Shown here piece after piece: positions 1-5,341 of a stretch of 5,972 nt of DNA. Origin of the DNA: Pseudomonadota bacterium (lineage in GTDB: Bacteria; Pseudomonadota; Alphaproteobacteria; Rhizobiales; Hyphomicrobiaceae). The notes below the pieces were generated by a model. It worked only from the letters and a program-made list of their open reading frames with translations, was not told where the DNA came from and did not search any database. The stretch lies in NCBI GenBank assembly GCA_021812845.1, contig JAKAML010000092.1:1-5972 (forward strand). The letters are read 5' to 3'. Every line of letters begins with the position of its first letter. The first letter of the stretch is position 1. The position numbers were made by a program, and so were the translations under genes.

Positions 1-312
1 GGCATGGAGCCGCCGGCAGCCGAGCAGGTCGGCGTAGCGGAGCGCGAGATCGACCGCGTGCGCGAACTCGTCCTCGCGGCCGGGGATGGCGGCGAAGCCG
101 CGCTCGCCCTTGTCCCAGTGGCCCGGCGGCAGATTGAACAGTGCGACCTCGAGCCCCGCATCGTCGAGCCGCGCCCTAATCTCCGCCGGATCGTGCGCAT
201 AGGGAAACAAGAACTCGACGGCGCGGAATCCGGCGTGCGCCGCCGCCGCGAAGCGGTCGAGGAACGCGAGCTCGGTGAACAGGAAGCTCAGGTTGGCGGC
301 GAAGCGGGGCAC
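1..312 (-). CDS. hyi: Hydroxypyruvate isomerase, N-terminal part (runs off left edge)
   Basis: Only the first 104 codons are present; the gene continues past the left edge. The reading begins [15 protein letters not shown] and goes on through [10 protein letters not shown] (about residues 29-38), [13 protein letters not shown] and a [12 protein letters not shown] segment. This run is typical of the Hyi/OtnI family, a TIM-barrel of the xylose-isomerase-like (AP endonuclease 2) fold of about 260 residues. Such enzymes interconvert hydroxypyruvate and tartronate semialdehyde in glyoxylate/glycerate metabolism; some relatives are 2-oxo-tetronate isomerases. The catalytic acidic residues lie in the missing part and cannot be checked. 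I chose the GTG at 312-310 because the conserved sequence starts there; it lies 5 bp after the arfB stop. An in-frame TTG at 321-319 overlaps that stop and is less likely. Tight spacing suggests co-transcription with arfB. Family assignment is confident; the exact substrate is not. Confidence 0.88.
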   Translation of the reverse strand, partial: MPRFAANLSFLFTELAFLDRFAAAAHAGFRAVEFLFPYAHDPAEIRARLDDAGLEVALFNLPPGHWDKGERGFAAIPGREDEFAHAVDLALRYADLLGCRRLHA

Positions 313-317
313 CGCGC

Positions 318-737
318 TCAATCCCGGTCGGGCCGCGCCTGGCGCATCCGCTTGGTCGTTCCGCGCGCCTTCTTGCCCTCGAGCCGGCGCTCCTTCGACG
401 CCCGCGTGGGCCTGGTCTTGATGCGCGGCTTCGGAACCATCGTCGCCTCGCGGATCAAGTCGGCGAGGCGCCCGCGCGCGTCCTCGCGGTTGCGCTCCTG
501 GGTGCGGAAGCGGTCGGCGCGGATCACGATCACGCCGTCGTCGGTCAATCGGCTGCCGGCGAGCTTCTGCAGCCGGATCGACACCTCGGCGGGCAGCGAC
601 GGCGAGCGTCGCGCGTCGAAGCGCAGCTCGACCGCGGTCGAGACCTTGTTGACGTTCTGCCCGCCGGGGCCCGAGGCGCGCACGAAGCGCTCCTCGATCT
701 CGCCGTCGTCGAGGGTGATGTCGGGCGTGACGCGCAT
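318..737 (-). CDS. arfB: Peptidyl-tRNA hydrolase ArfB (YaeJ/ICT1 family ribosome rescue factor)
   Basis: This 139-residue protein matches the usual ArfB length of about 140. ArfB releases stalled ribosomes without a stop codon in the A site by hydrolysing the peptidyl-tRNA ester bond. The N-terminal domain carries the catalytic GGQ at residues 25-27 inside [20 protein letters not shown]. The C-terminal stretch from about residue 103 is strongly basic ([28 protein letters not shown]); in the family this tail enters the empty mRNA channel. The lack of the larger domains of RF1/RF2 excludes a standard release factor. The frame is open upstream to 935, but the conserved sequence begins at MRVTPDITL, so I take ATG 737-735. 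It lies 5 bp after the flavin reductase stop, with a weak GAGG just upstream, so translational coupling is likely. The hyi start follows 5 bp after its stop. Confidence 0.95.
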   Translation of the reverse strand: MRVTPDITLDDGEIEERFVRASGPGGQNVNKVSTAVELRFDARRSPSLPAEVSIRLQKLAGSRLTDDGVIVIRADRFRTQERNREDARGRLADLIREATMVPKPRIKTRPTRASKERRLEGKKARGTTKRMRQARPDRD

Positions 738-742
738 GATCC

Positions 743-1267
743 TCAGCGCCGCCCCAGGTCCCAGAAGTCGCCGCGGAAGTAGAGCAGCGGCCGCGCCTCG
801 GCGCGGAAGCGGCCGTCGAGCACGCGGCCGATGAAGATCGAGTGGGTGGTGAACTCGTGGCGGTCGATCAGCTCGCAGTCGAGACTGGCGAGCGCGCCTT
901 CGAGCACCGGCGCGCCGGAGGTCAAGTTCAGCCACCCGAGCCCCGCAAAGCGGGCGTCGCCCCGCGACCCGCCGCGGCCGGCGAAGCGCTCCGCGATCGC
1001 CTGCTGGTCACTCGCCAGAACGTTGACGCTGAACGCCTTCATCTGGGCGATGCGGTCGTGGGCGCCGGATTTCCTCTGGATGCAGGCGAGGATGGTTGGC
1101 GGATTGTCCGAGAGCGAGGCGACTGCGGTGGCGGTGAGCCCGGCGCGCGCGCCCGGCTCACCGGTCGCGATGACGGTGACCGCGCCGGCCTGGTGGCGCA
1201 TCAGCGCCCGGTAGCTCTCTGCGTCCATCCCGGCGCTCGCCGCCGCGGGCTTCTCTACGAACGTCAC
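743..1267 (-). CDS. Flavin reductase-like protein (RutF/HpaC type, FMN-binding split barrel)
   Basis: This 174-residue protein has the pattern of short-chain NAD(P)H:flavin oxidoreductases, which supply reduced FMN/FAD to partner monooxygenases or bind flavin themselves. Visible family segments, numbered from the GTG start, are [11 protein letters not shown] (43-53), the cofactor-binding region in this family; [15 protein letters not shown] (56-70); FSVNVL (79-84); RFAGRGG (94-100); [16 protein letters not shown] (118-133); HSIFIGRV (142-149); and [10 protein letters not shown] (160-169) near the end. The frame opens at a TTG (1288), but an AGGAGG at 1282-1277 sits 9 nt before the GTG at 1267, which makes GTG the best start. 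An ATG at 1228 is a second choice. It lies 36 bp after the oxidoreductase stop and 5 bp before arfB. No two-component monooxygenase is adjacent, so its electron acceptor is unknown. Confidence 0.9.
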   Translation of the reverse strand: MTFVEKPAAASAGMDAESYRALMRHQAGAVTVIATGEPGARAGLTATAVASLSDNPPTILACIQRKSGAHDRIAQMKAFSVNVLASDQQAIAERFAGRGGSRGDARFAGLGWLNLTSGAPVLEGALASLDCELIDRHEFTTHSIFIGRVLDGRFRAEARPLLYFRGDFWDLGRR

Positions 1268-1276
1268 CGGTCGAGC

Positions 1277-1282
1277 CCTCCT
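1277..1282 (-). promoter_or_regulatory. Strong Shine-Dalgarno (AGGAGG) fixing the flavin reductase start
   Basis: A perfect AGGAGG on the minus strand lies 9 nt before GTG 1267. It falls inside the coding frame if the TTG at 1288 is used, which argues against TTG. It is in the 36-bp gap after the upstream oxidoreductase, so the flavin reductase can be translated independently within the operon. Confidence 0.75.
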
Positions 1283-1303
1283 GGGCAATTCCTGGGTTCC
1301 ATA

Positions 1304-3025
1304 TCAGGATTTCGGCGGGGCGCGAAGCGGCTCGCGGCCCGACGCGGTCCACGGCCGGGTCCACGGCCGCCGCTTCTTGAAGTCGCGGATCACCTCGCGC
1401 GCCGCATTGTGGCCCGGAACACCCGTGACCCCGCCGCCGGGGTGGCCGCCGGAGCCGCAGAGATAGAGCCCGGGGACCGGCATCCGGTAGTCGGCATAGC
1501 CGAGCACGGGGCGCGCCGAGAACAACTGGTCGAGGGTGAGCTGGCCATGGAAGATGTCGCCGTCGGGCAGCCCGAAGCGCTGCTCGAGGTCGTAGGGCGA
1601 GAGCACCTGCCGCGCCAGGACCGACCGCTTGAAGTTCGGCGCATGGCGCGTGACGGTGTCGAGAACCAGATCGGCGAAGGTCTCCTTCTCGCGCGGGTCC
1701 GCCCAGCTCCGCCCGTCGGGAAGCCGTGGCGCGACGTGCTGCACGAACAGGCTCGCGACGTGGCGGCCCTCCGGCGCCAGCGTCGGATCGACGGTCGACG
1801 GAATGAGCATCTCGACGACCGGCTCCCTCGACCAGCCGCCGAGGCGCGCGTCGAGATGGGCGCGCTCGAGGTAGTCGAGCGTCGGCCCGATCACGATCCC
1901 GGCGCCGTGATGGATGCCGTAGCGCGTGCCGGGACGGCAGGTGAAGTCCGGCAGCTCCGCCAGCGCCACATTCATGCGGAACGTCCCCGAGCCCGTCTTC
2001 ATGCCGGTGAAGTGGCCGCGCACCTCGGGCGCCACCGCCGCCTCCGGGACGAGGCGCTGGAACAAGAGCTTCGGCGCCAGGTTCGAGACCACGACCCGCG
2101 CCCGGATCTCCTCGCCGCCGGCGAGCACCACGCCCGCCGCGCGGCCGTCCTCGACCAGGACGCGCTCGACATGGGCCCCGGTGCGGATCTCGGCGCCGCG
2201 GGAGCGCGCGGCGTGCGCCATCGCCTCCGAGACGGCACCCATGCCGCCCATCGCATGGCCCCAGACGCCCATGCGGCCGTTCAGCTCGCCGAAGCAATGG
2301 TGGAGCAGCACGTAGGCGGTGCCGGGCGTCGACGGCGCGGCGTAGGCGCCGACGATGCTGTCGAAGGCGAACGCGCCCTTGACGACTTCGCTCTCGAACC
2401 ACTGGCCGAGGAAGTCGGCGGCGCTCGCGGTCAAGAGGTCGAGCAGCAGCCGCTGGTCGGCGGCCGGCATCCGGATCAGGTCGCGGCCGAGCTCCAATCC
2501 ACGCAGCACGCTCGACAGCCCGCCCTTGACGTTGGGCGGCGTCCTCAGCAGCAGGTCGCGCACGATCAGCGCGCCGCCGAGGATCGCGCGGTCGTAGTCC
2601 GCGAGCCGCTCCGCGTCGCGCGGCGAGAAGGCCGCCACCGCCGCCGTCCGCGCCGCGGTGTCGTAGGGCATCAGCAGGCTGCGGCGCTCGTCCACCGGCC
2701 AGAAGTTGGCCGCCGGCCGCTCGACGATCTCGAGCCCGTAGCTCTCGAGCTCGAGATCGACGATGACCTTGGTGTTGAGCAGGCTCACGGTGTACGCCGC
2801 CACCGAGTTGCGGAAGCCGGGCGCGAACTCCTCCGTCAGCGCCGCGCCGCCGACGCGGGCGTTCTTCTCGAGGATCAGCGTCGACAGGCCGGCGGCGGCG
2901 AGATAGGCGCCCGCCACGAGGCCGTTGTGGCCGCCGCCGACGACGATCGCGTCATGGCGGGCGGCCGTGGCGACGTGGGGCGACGGCTCTCCCGTGCGGA
3001 GGGGCGAGGAAGTGGACTGTGTCAT
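1304..3025 (-). CDS. FAD-dependent oxidoreductase, phytoene desaturase-like (CrtI/PYROXD2 type)
   Basis: This 573-residue protein belongs to the phytoene dehydrogenase-related amine-oxidase-fold flavoproteins. Near the N-terminus is a Rossmann FAD site: DAIVVGGGHNGLVAGAYLA with the GxGxxG glycines at 30, 32 and 35, and the ribose-binding acid E53 before NARVGGAA. The second FAD motif lies close to the C-terminus, in VPGLYLCGSGGHPGGGVTG at about 517-535. The family includes carotenoid desaturases and the animal protein PYROXD2; in many bacteria the member is not linked to carotenoid synthesis and its substrate is unknown. No crtB, crtE or other carotenoid gene is present here, so I would not call it CrtI. 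I chose ATG 3025 over the upstream TTG at 3061 because the extra 12 residues look unstructured; no clear Shine-Dalgarno is visible. It is the first gene of the minus-strand cluster and is followed after 36 bp by a flavin reductase. Confidence 0.9.
   Translation of the reverse strand: MTQSTSSPLRTGEPSPHVATAARHDAIVVGGGHNGLVAGAYLAAAGLSTLILEKNARVGGAALTEEFAPGFRNSVAAYTVSLLNTKVIVDLELESYGLEIVERPAANFWPVDERRSLLMPYDTAARTAAVAAFSPRDAERLADYDRAILGGALIVRDLLLRTPPNVKGGLSSVLRGLELGRDLIRMPAADQRLLLDLLTASAADFLGQWFESEVVKGAFAFDSIVGAYAAPSTPGTAYVLLHHCFGELNGRMGVWGHAMGGMGAVSEAMAHAARSRGAEIRTGAHVERVLVEDGRAAGVVLAGGEEIRARVVVSNLAPKLLFQRLVPEAAVAPEVRGHFTGMKTGSGTFRMNVALAELPDFTCRPGTRYGIHHGAGIVIGPTLDYLERAHLDARLGGWSREPVVEMLIPSTVDPTLAPEGRHVASLFVQHVAPRLPDGRSWADPREKETFADLVLDTVTRHAPNFKRSVLARQVLSPYDLEQRFGLPDGDIFHGQLTLDQLFSARPVLGYADYRMPVPGLYLCGSGGHPGGGVTGVPGHNAAREVIRDFKKRRPWTRPWTASGREPLRAPPKS
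1346..1369. repeat. 12-bp tandem duplication in the C-terminal coding tail
   Basis: The unit GGTCCACGGCCG occurs twice head to tail (1346-1357 and 1358-1369). Being 12 bp, it keeps the frame and duplicates four residues, giving RPWTRPWT in the C-terminal tail of the oxidoreductase, beyond the last FAD-binding motif. It looks like a replication-slippage product in a tail under little constraint. Confidence 0.85.
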
Positions 3026-3227
3026 GGCGGCGCTTTTGACGTGGAAATCAGCGTCGCGCAACGCGGTTCACCACCGCTCATGGCGCAATGCAGCAACATT
3101 TCGCTTTGCAACAGCGCCCCGGGGACACGTTAACATTCGATTCACGGCGGCGAGTGACGGGGGAAGTCGTGCGGGCCATCGCGAGCACCGGGCAGGAACC
3201 TGTTAACGCATGACGTTCTAGTGTCGT

Positions 3228-3280
3228 GACCGCGAAGTCCGCTGCATTCATCCGAGCGTTCGGCGGCGGACTTCGCGGTC
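3228..3280. repeat. Perfect 15-bp inverted repeat (long hairpin)
   Basis: The left arm GACCGCGAAGTCCGC (3228-3242) is the exact reverse complement of the right arm at 3266-3280. A T-G pair followed by two Watson-Crick pairs extends the stem to 18 bp, leaving a 17-nt loop (3246-3262) in which ccga/tcgg could form an alternative small stem. No T-run follows on either strand, and no gene ends nearby, so it is not an ordinary intrinsic terminator. It could be an RNA hairpin, a protein-binding palindrome or a copy of an interspersed palindromic repeat. Confidence 0.8.
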
Positions 3281-3287
3281 TGAACGC

Positions 3288-3312
3288 CACTGGCAAAGCT
3301 GCTTTGCTGGTG
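3288..3312. repeat. Second hairpin, 11-bp stem with 3-nt loop
   Basis: Positions 3288-3298 can pair with 3302-3312 around a 3-nt loop. The core GCAAAG/CTTTGC is perfect, two T-G wobbles follow, and CAC/GTG closes the base. It starts 7 nt after the larger hairpin ends. Tandem stems like these are more typical of a structured RNA than of chance, but no Rfam family is recognised by eye. Confidence 0.6.
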
Positions 3313-3441
3313 TGATTGAGATCGGGAAGTCCGTCCCGGCCTGTCGAGACAGAATGAAACGGACGTCTCGATCATCAAACTAGGCTTTCTGATCGCGGCG
3401 CAGCGCCGGTCCCTGCGCGGACCCTTCGACGGAGATGCCCG

Positions 3442-3690
3442 ATGAGCTCGGTCGCCCAGGCTTCGCGTTCCGGCCGCATCGGCACCCCGGCGTCCCGCCT
3501 TCAGTTCTCCGACCGGTCCACAGGCCTCTTGCTTGCCTGCCTCGTGCCGGCGCTGTTCTGGACGGCGATGATCGCCCTCGTCGGCAACGCGCTCGGCGCG
3601 ATGCCGGCCGTCGCCACGCTGGCCCTGATCGCGCTCGGGATCGCGGCCTTCCTGGTCATCGTCGTCGGCAGCCTCACCGCGCGAGGCTGA
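3442..3690 (+). CDS. Small two-helix membrane protein, function unknown
   Basis: This 82-residue protein has a polar, Ser/Arg-containing N-terminus of about 27 residues followed by two hydrophobic segments. The first is at about 28-49 (TGLLLACLVPALFWTAMIAL core); the second is at about 57-77 (VATLALIALGIAAFLVIVVG). They are joined by a short NALGAMP turn, and the protein ends in ARG. I recognise no family. The layout predicts an inner-membrane hairpin protein. The start is well supported: GGAG at 3431-3434 lies 7 nt before ATG 3442. A frame-shifted ATG at 3435 falls inside that spacer and opens only an Arg/Pro-rich shadow frame. The gene is preceded by the hairpin-rich region and ends 3 bp from the end of the convergent cysteine-rich gene, so their transcripts probably overlap unless termination lies inside the partner. 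Membrane topology is confident; function is open. Confidence 0.75.
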   Translation: MSSVAQASRSGRIGTPASRLQFSDRSTGLLLACLVPALFWTAMIALVGNALGAMPAVATLALIALGIAAFLVIVVGSLTARG

Positions 3691-3693
3691 GCG

Positions 3694-3966
3694 TCAGGCG
3701 CCCCAGCTGCAGCGGAACTCCCGGCATTTGCGCCCCGCGACGCCGATCGAGCAACGCGCGGCGACGAGCCGGCACGCGCGGCAACTGTAGGCGGAGATGC
3801 AGCCGCGGTAGGAGCCGCCCTTGGTGAAGCGGCACTGGACGACGGTCTGGCAGTCGCGGCCGGGGTTGATCGCGCCGCCCGGACCTTCCTGCGCCGACGC
3901 CGCACCCGACGGCGCGCTCATCGATACCAGGAGCGACATGATCGCGATCGTCGGACCTCGGCGCAT
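3694..3966 (-). CDS. Secreted cysteine-rich small protein (eight cysteines), function unknown
   Basis: This 90-residue product starts with a classic signal peptide: MRRG, then a hydrophobic stretch (TIAIMSLLVSM), and a likely signal-peptidase I site after ASA (residues 23-25). The predicted mature chain is about 65 residues and basic. It has eight cysteines at 39, 45, 56, 62, 65, 72, 81 and 86, an even number suggesting up to four disulfides formed in the periplasm. Aromatic and glycine residues are interspersed (FTKGGSYRGC, CREFRCSWGA). I recall similar uncharacterised small proteins in Rhizobiales-type genomes but can name no function. ATG 3966 is chosen because GGGGAG at 3978-3973 lies 6 nt before it and the signal peptide starts cleanly there; upstream GTG 3993 and ATG 3987 only add a charged prefix. 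It is convergent with the small membrane protein gene. Metal binding is possible but not shown. Confidence 0.8.
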   Translation of the reverse strand: MRRGPTIAIMSLLVSMSAPSGAASAQEGPGGAINPGRDCQTVVQCRFTKGGSYRGCISAYSCRACRLVAARCSIGVAGRKCREFRCSWGA

Positions 3967-3972
3967 GGCGCG

Positions 3973-3978
3973 CTCCCC
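3973..3978 (-). promoter_or_regulatory. Shine-Dalgarno (GGGGAG) deciding the start of the Cys-rich protein
   Basis: GGGGAG on the minus strand lies 6 nt before ATG 3966. It would be internal to the coding region if ATG 3987 or GTG 3993 were used, so it supports the shorter protein with an N-terminal signal peptide. Confidence 0.6.
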
Positions 3979-4131
3979 GGTTGGCATTTCCACGGACGGA
4001 GCCGACTTTCGGACAGTTCGACCGGGGGTGCAACCGGCGCGGCCGTCGAGCCCCGCCGGAAGTGGCGGGCTGTGCCAGGCCGGCCACGGGGTGGAGGGGG
4101 GCGGCGCGGCAGCGGACGCGCATCCCCGTGC

Positions 4132-5028
4132 CTACTGCGCGGCGGCCCGGGCGGAGGGCTGCACCTCGGCCATGTAGTCGTTGAGCAGCGTCTCGGAGAT
4201 CCGGCCCGGCTGATAGTGCGTGCCCGCGATCTCGCGCACGGGCGTGACCTCGGCGGCGGAGCCGGTAATGAAGCACTCCGAGAACGAGGCCAGCTCGTCG
4301 GGCATGATGCGGCGCTCGACGACCTCGAAGCCGCGCTTGCCGGCGAGCTCGATCACCGTCGCCCGCGTGATGCCCGACAGGAAGCAGTCGGCGATCGGCG
4401 TGTGGATCCTGCCGTCCTTGACGAAGAAAACGTTGGCTCCGGTGCACTCGGCGACCCGGCCCTGCCAGTCGAACATCAGCGCGTCGGCATAGCCCTTGCG
4501 CTCGGCCTTGTGCTTCGACAGCGTGCAGATCATGTAGAGGCCCGCGGCCTTGGCGTGGGCCGGCGCGCAGGCGGGATCGGGCCGGCGATAGTCGGCGATG
4601 TCGAGCTTGATGCCGCGCATCCGCTCGGCGGGATCGAACATCGACGGCCAGGTCCAGGTGGCGATGGCGACGTGGATCGGGTTCTGCTGCGCCGCGACCG
4701 CCATCATTTTCTCGCCGCCGCGCCAGGCGACCGCGCGGATGTACTTGTTGCCGCCGCCGTTCCGCTCGAGGATCTCGGCCTTCGCCGCCTCGAGTTGGTC
4801 GACCGTGTAGGGCAGCGCGAAGTCGAGGATGCCGGCTGAGCGGTGCAGGCGCTCGGTGTGGGTGCGCGACTTGAACACGCGCCCGTCGTAGGCGCGCTCG
4901 CCCTCGAACACGCAGCTTCCATAGTGGAGACCGTGGGTGAGGACGTGGATCGATGCCGCCGCCGACGGGATCACCCGTCCGTCGAACCAGATCAGCGGAT
5001 CGCCGAAATACGTGAGATCGGTGGGCAT
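4132..5028 (-). CDS. ilvE: Branched-chain amino acid aminotransferase (class IV PLP enzyme)
   Basis: This 298-residue enzyme transfers the amino group between glutamate and the 2-oxo acids of leucine, isoleucine and valine, the last step of their synthesis and the first of their breakdown. It has the class IV aminotransferase fold. Visible features are LHYGSCVFEGERAYDG (34-49), with R45 in the place of the substrate-site arginine of the family; YIRAVAWRGG (96-105); the PLP-binding lysine K160 in AHAKAAGLYM; E194 in VAECTGANVFFVKDG, which contacts the pyridine nitrogen; LSGITR (217-222); and ITGSAAEVTPV (254-264), part of the phosphate-binding area. Length is normal (E. coli IlvE is 309). ATG 5028 is supported by GAGGAAAG at 5043-5036, 7 nt upstream. 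A D-amino acid or omega-transaminase of the same fold is the alternative, but the overall sequence resembles alphaproteobacterial IlvE. It is divergent from the MarR regulator. Confidence 0.92.
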   Translation of the reverse strand: MPTDLTYFGDPLIWFDGRVIPSAAASIHVLTHGLHYGSCVFEGERAYDGRVFKSRTHTERLHRSAGILDFALPYTVDQLEAAKAEILERNGGGNKYIRAVAWRGGEKMMAVAAQQNPIHVAIATWTWPSMFDPAERMRGIKLDIADYRRPDPACAPAHAKAAGLYMICTLSKHKAERKGYADALMFDWQGRVAECTGANVFFVKDGRIHTPIADCFLSGITRATVIELAGKRGFEVVERRIMPDELASFSECFITGSAAEVTPVREIAGTHYQPGRISETLLNDYMAEVQPSARAAAQ

Positions 5029-5335
5029 CTATGGTCTTTCCTCGGGAAGCGGACCGGTCGGGTTCGTCGTTCGGCTCGAAGTCGGGTCTCTGGTTGGTCC
5101 TCGGCCGGTCCCGGCACGCGGCCGGCACCCCGCCGGCGGCCGCCCCCGACCTCCCGATGACGGCCATCGGCACCTCGCTGTGGAGACGCGCGGCAGTCGC
5201 GCGACGGGGATCGGGACCTCGTCACGGGCGGGCCGCGGGCGCGGCATCCGCACGACCCGCCAAGCCCCCGGAACGATGTGCCGAAGCCGCTGAAACAGCT
5301 TGCAACGGGTAACAATCACCTGCAAATAAGTCAAC
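5029..5335. promoter_or_regulatory. 307-bp divergent intergenic region between ilvE and the MarR gene
   Basis: Most of this stretch (5029-5285) is very GC-rich, with short self-complementary patches such as cgcgcg-N5-cgcgcg at 5187-5203. It has no convincing gene; overlapping open frames in it are Arg/Pro/Ala-rich shadows. The ilvE Shine-Dalgarno lies at 5043-5036. The last 50 bp (5286-5335) are clearly AT-richer and are the best place for promoters. On the plus strand, TTGCAA (5300-5305) and AATAAG (5325-5330) form a weak -35/-10 pair for the regulator. On the minus strand, TTGACT (5334-5329) could be a -35 for ilvE with a long leader, but its -10 is poor. I saw no leader peptide with Val/Leu/Ile runs that would indicate attenuation. 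Confidence 0.5.
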
Positions 5336-5341
5336 ATGACT
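5329..5341. promoter_or_regulatory. Candidate operator: 13-bp inverted repeat over the MarR gene start codon
   Basis: AGTCA (5329-5333) and TGACT (5337-5341) are exact reverse complements around a 3-nt centre, overlapping ATG 5336 and the proposed -10. MarR proteins bind such short palindromes as dimers and often repress their own gene, so this is a reasonable autoregulation site. Five-base arms also occur by chance, so confidence is low. Confidence 0.3.

Larger units (their letters stand above)
3026..3441. other. 416-bp intergenic region between divergent genes, rich in inverted repeats
   Basis: This region separates the oxidoreductase (minus) from the small membrane protein (plus), so it must hold promoters in both directions. 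I cannot point to a convincing -35/-10 pair for either. It is less GC-rich than its surroundings. It contains inverted repeats at 3228-3280 and 3288-3312, and shorter ones at 3323-3338 (cggga/tcccg) and 3344-3371 (tcgagac/gtctcga). Two GTTAAC palindromes lie at 3129-3134 and 3202-3207, and two gcaaca copies are 15 bp apart at 3093 and 3108. I see no convincing open frame: those crossing it have poor starts and no recognisable protein. It may hold a structured leader or a small RNA; this is inference. Confidence 0.6.

Noticed and set aside
318..935. Longer ArfB reading from the upstream end of its open frame
   Set aside because: The extra 66 residues overlap the flavin reductase gene, are Arg/Pro-rich and unlike ArfB; normal family length fits ATG 737.
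1304..3025. Carotenoid biosynthesis locus (crtI)
   Set aside because: Only a related fold is present; no phytoene synthase, GGPP synthase or other carotenoid gene is nearby.
842..3133. A 763-codon open frame on the plus strand opposite the oxidoreductase and flavin reductase
   Set aside because: Its product is rich in Arg, Ala, Gly and His with no recognisable domain, and it lies wholly antisense to two clear genes. Such frames are common in high-GC DNA.
3195..3217. GGAAC followed by CGTT, resembling an EcfG-type general stress promoter of alphaproteobacteria
   Set aside because: The spacer is 14 nt, while the known consensus needs about 16-17 nt, so it is probably a chance near-match.
4049..4071. 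GC-rich hairpin downstream of ilvE (8-bp stem with one bulged base), considered as a terminator
   Set aside because: It has no T-run on the minus strand and lies about 60 bp past the stop; such stems arise easily in GC-rich DNA.
3674..5173. A 499-codon minus-strand frame across the Cys-rich gene and ilvE
   Set aside because: It is a shifted frame of ilvE with Arg/Pro-rich composition and no domain, while the ilvE frame carries all catalytic residues.
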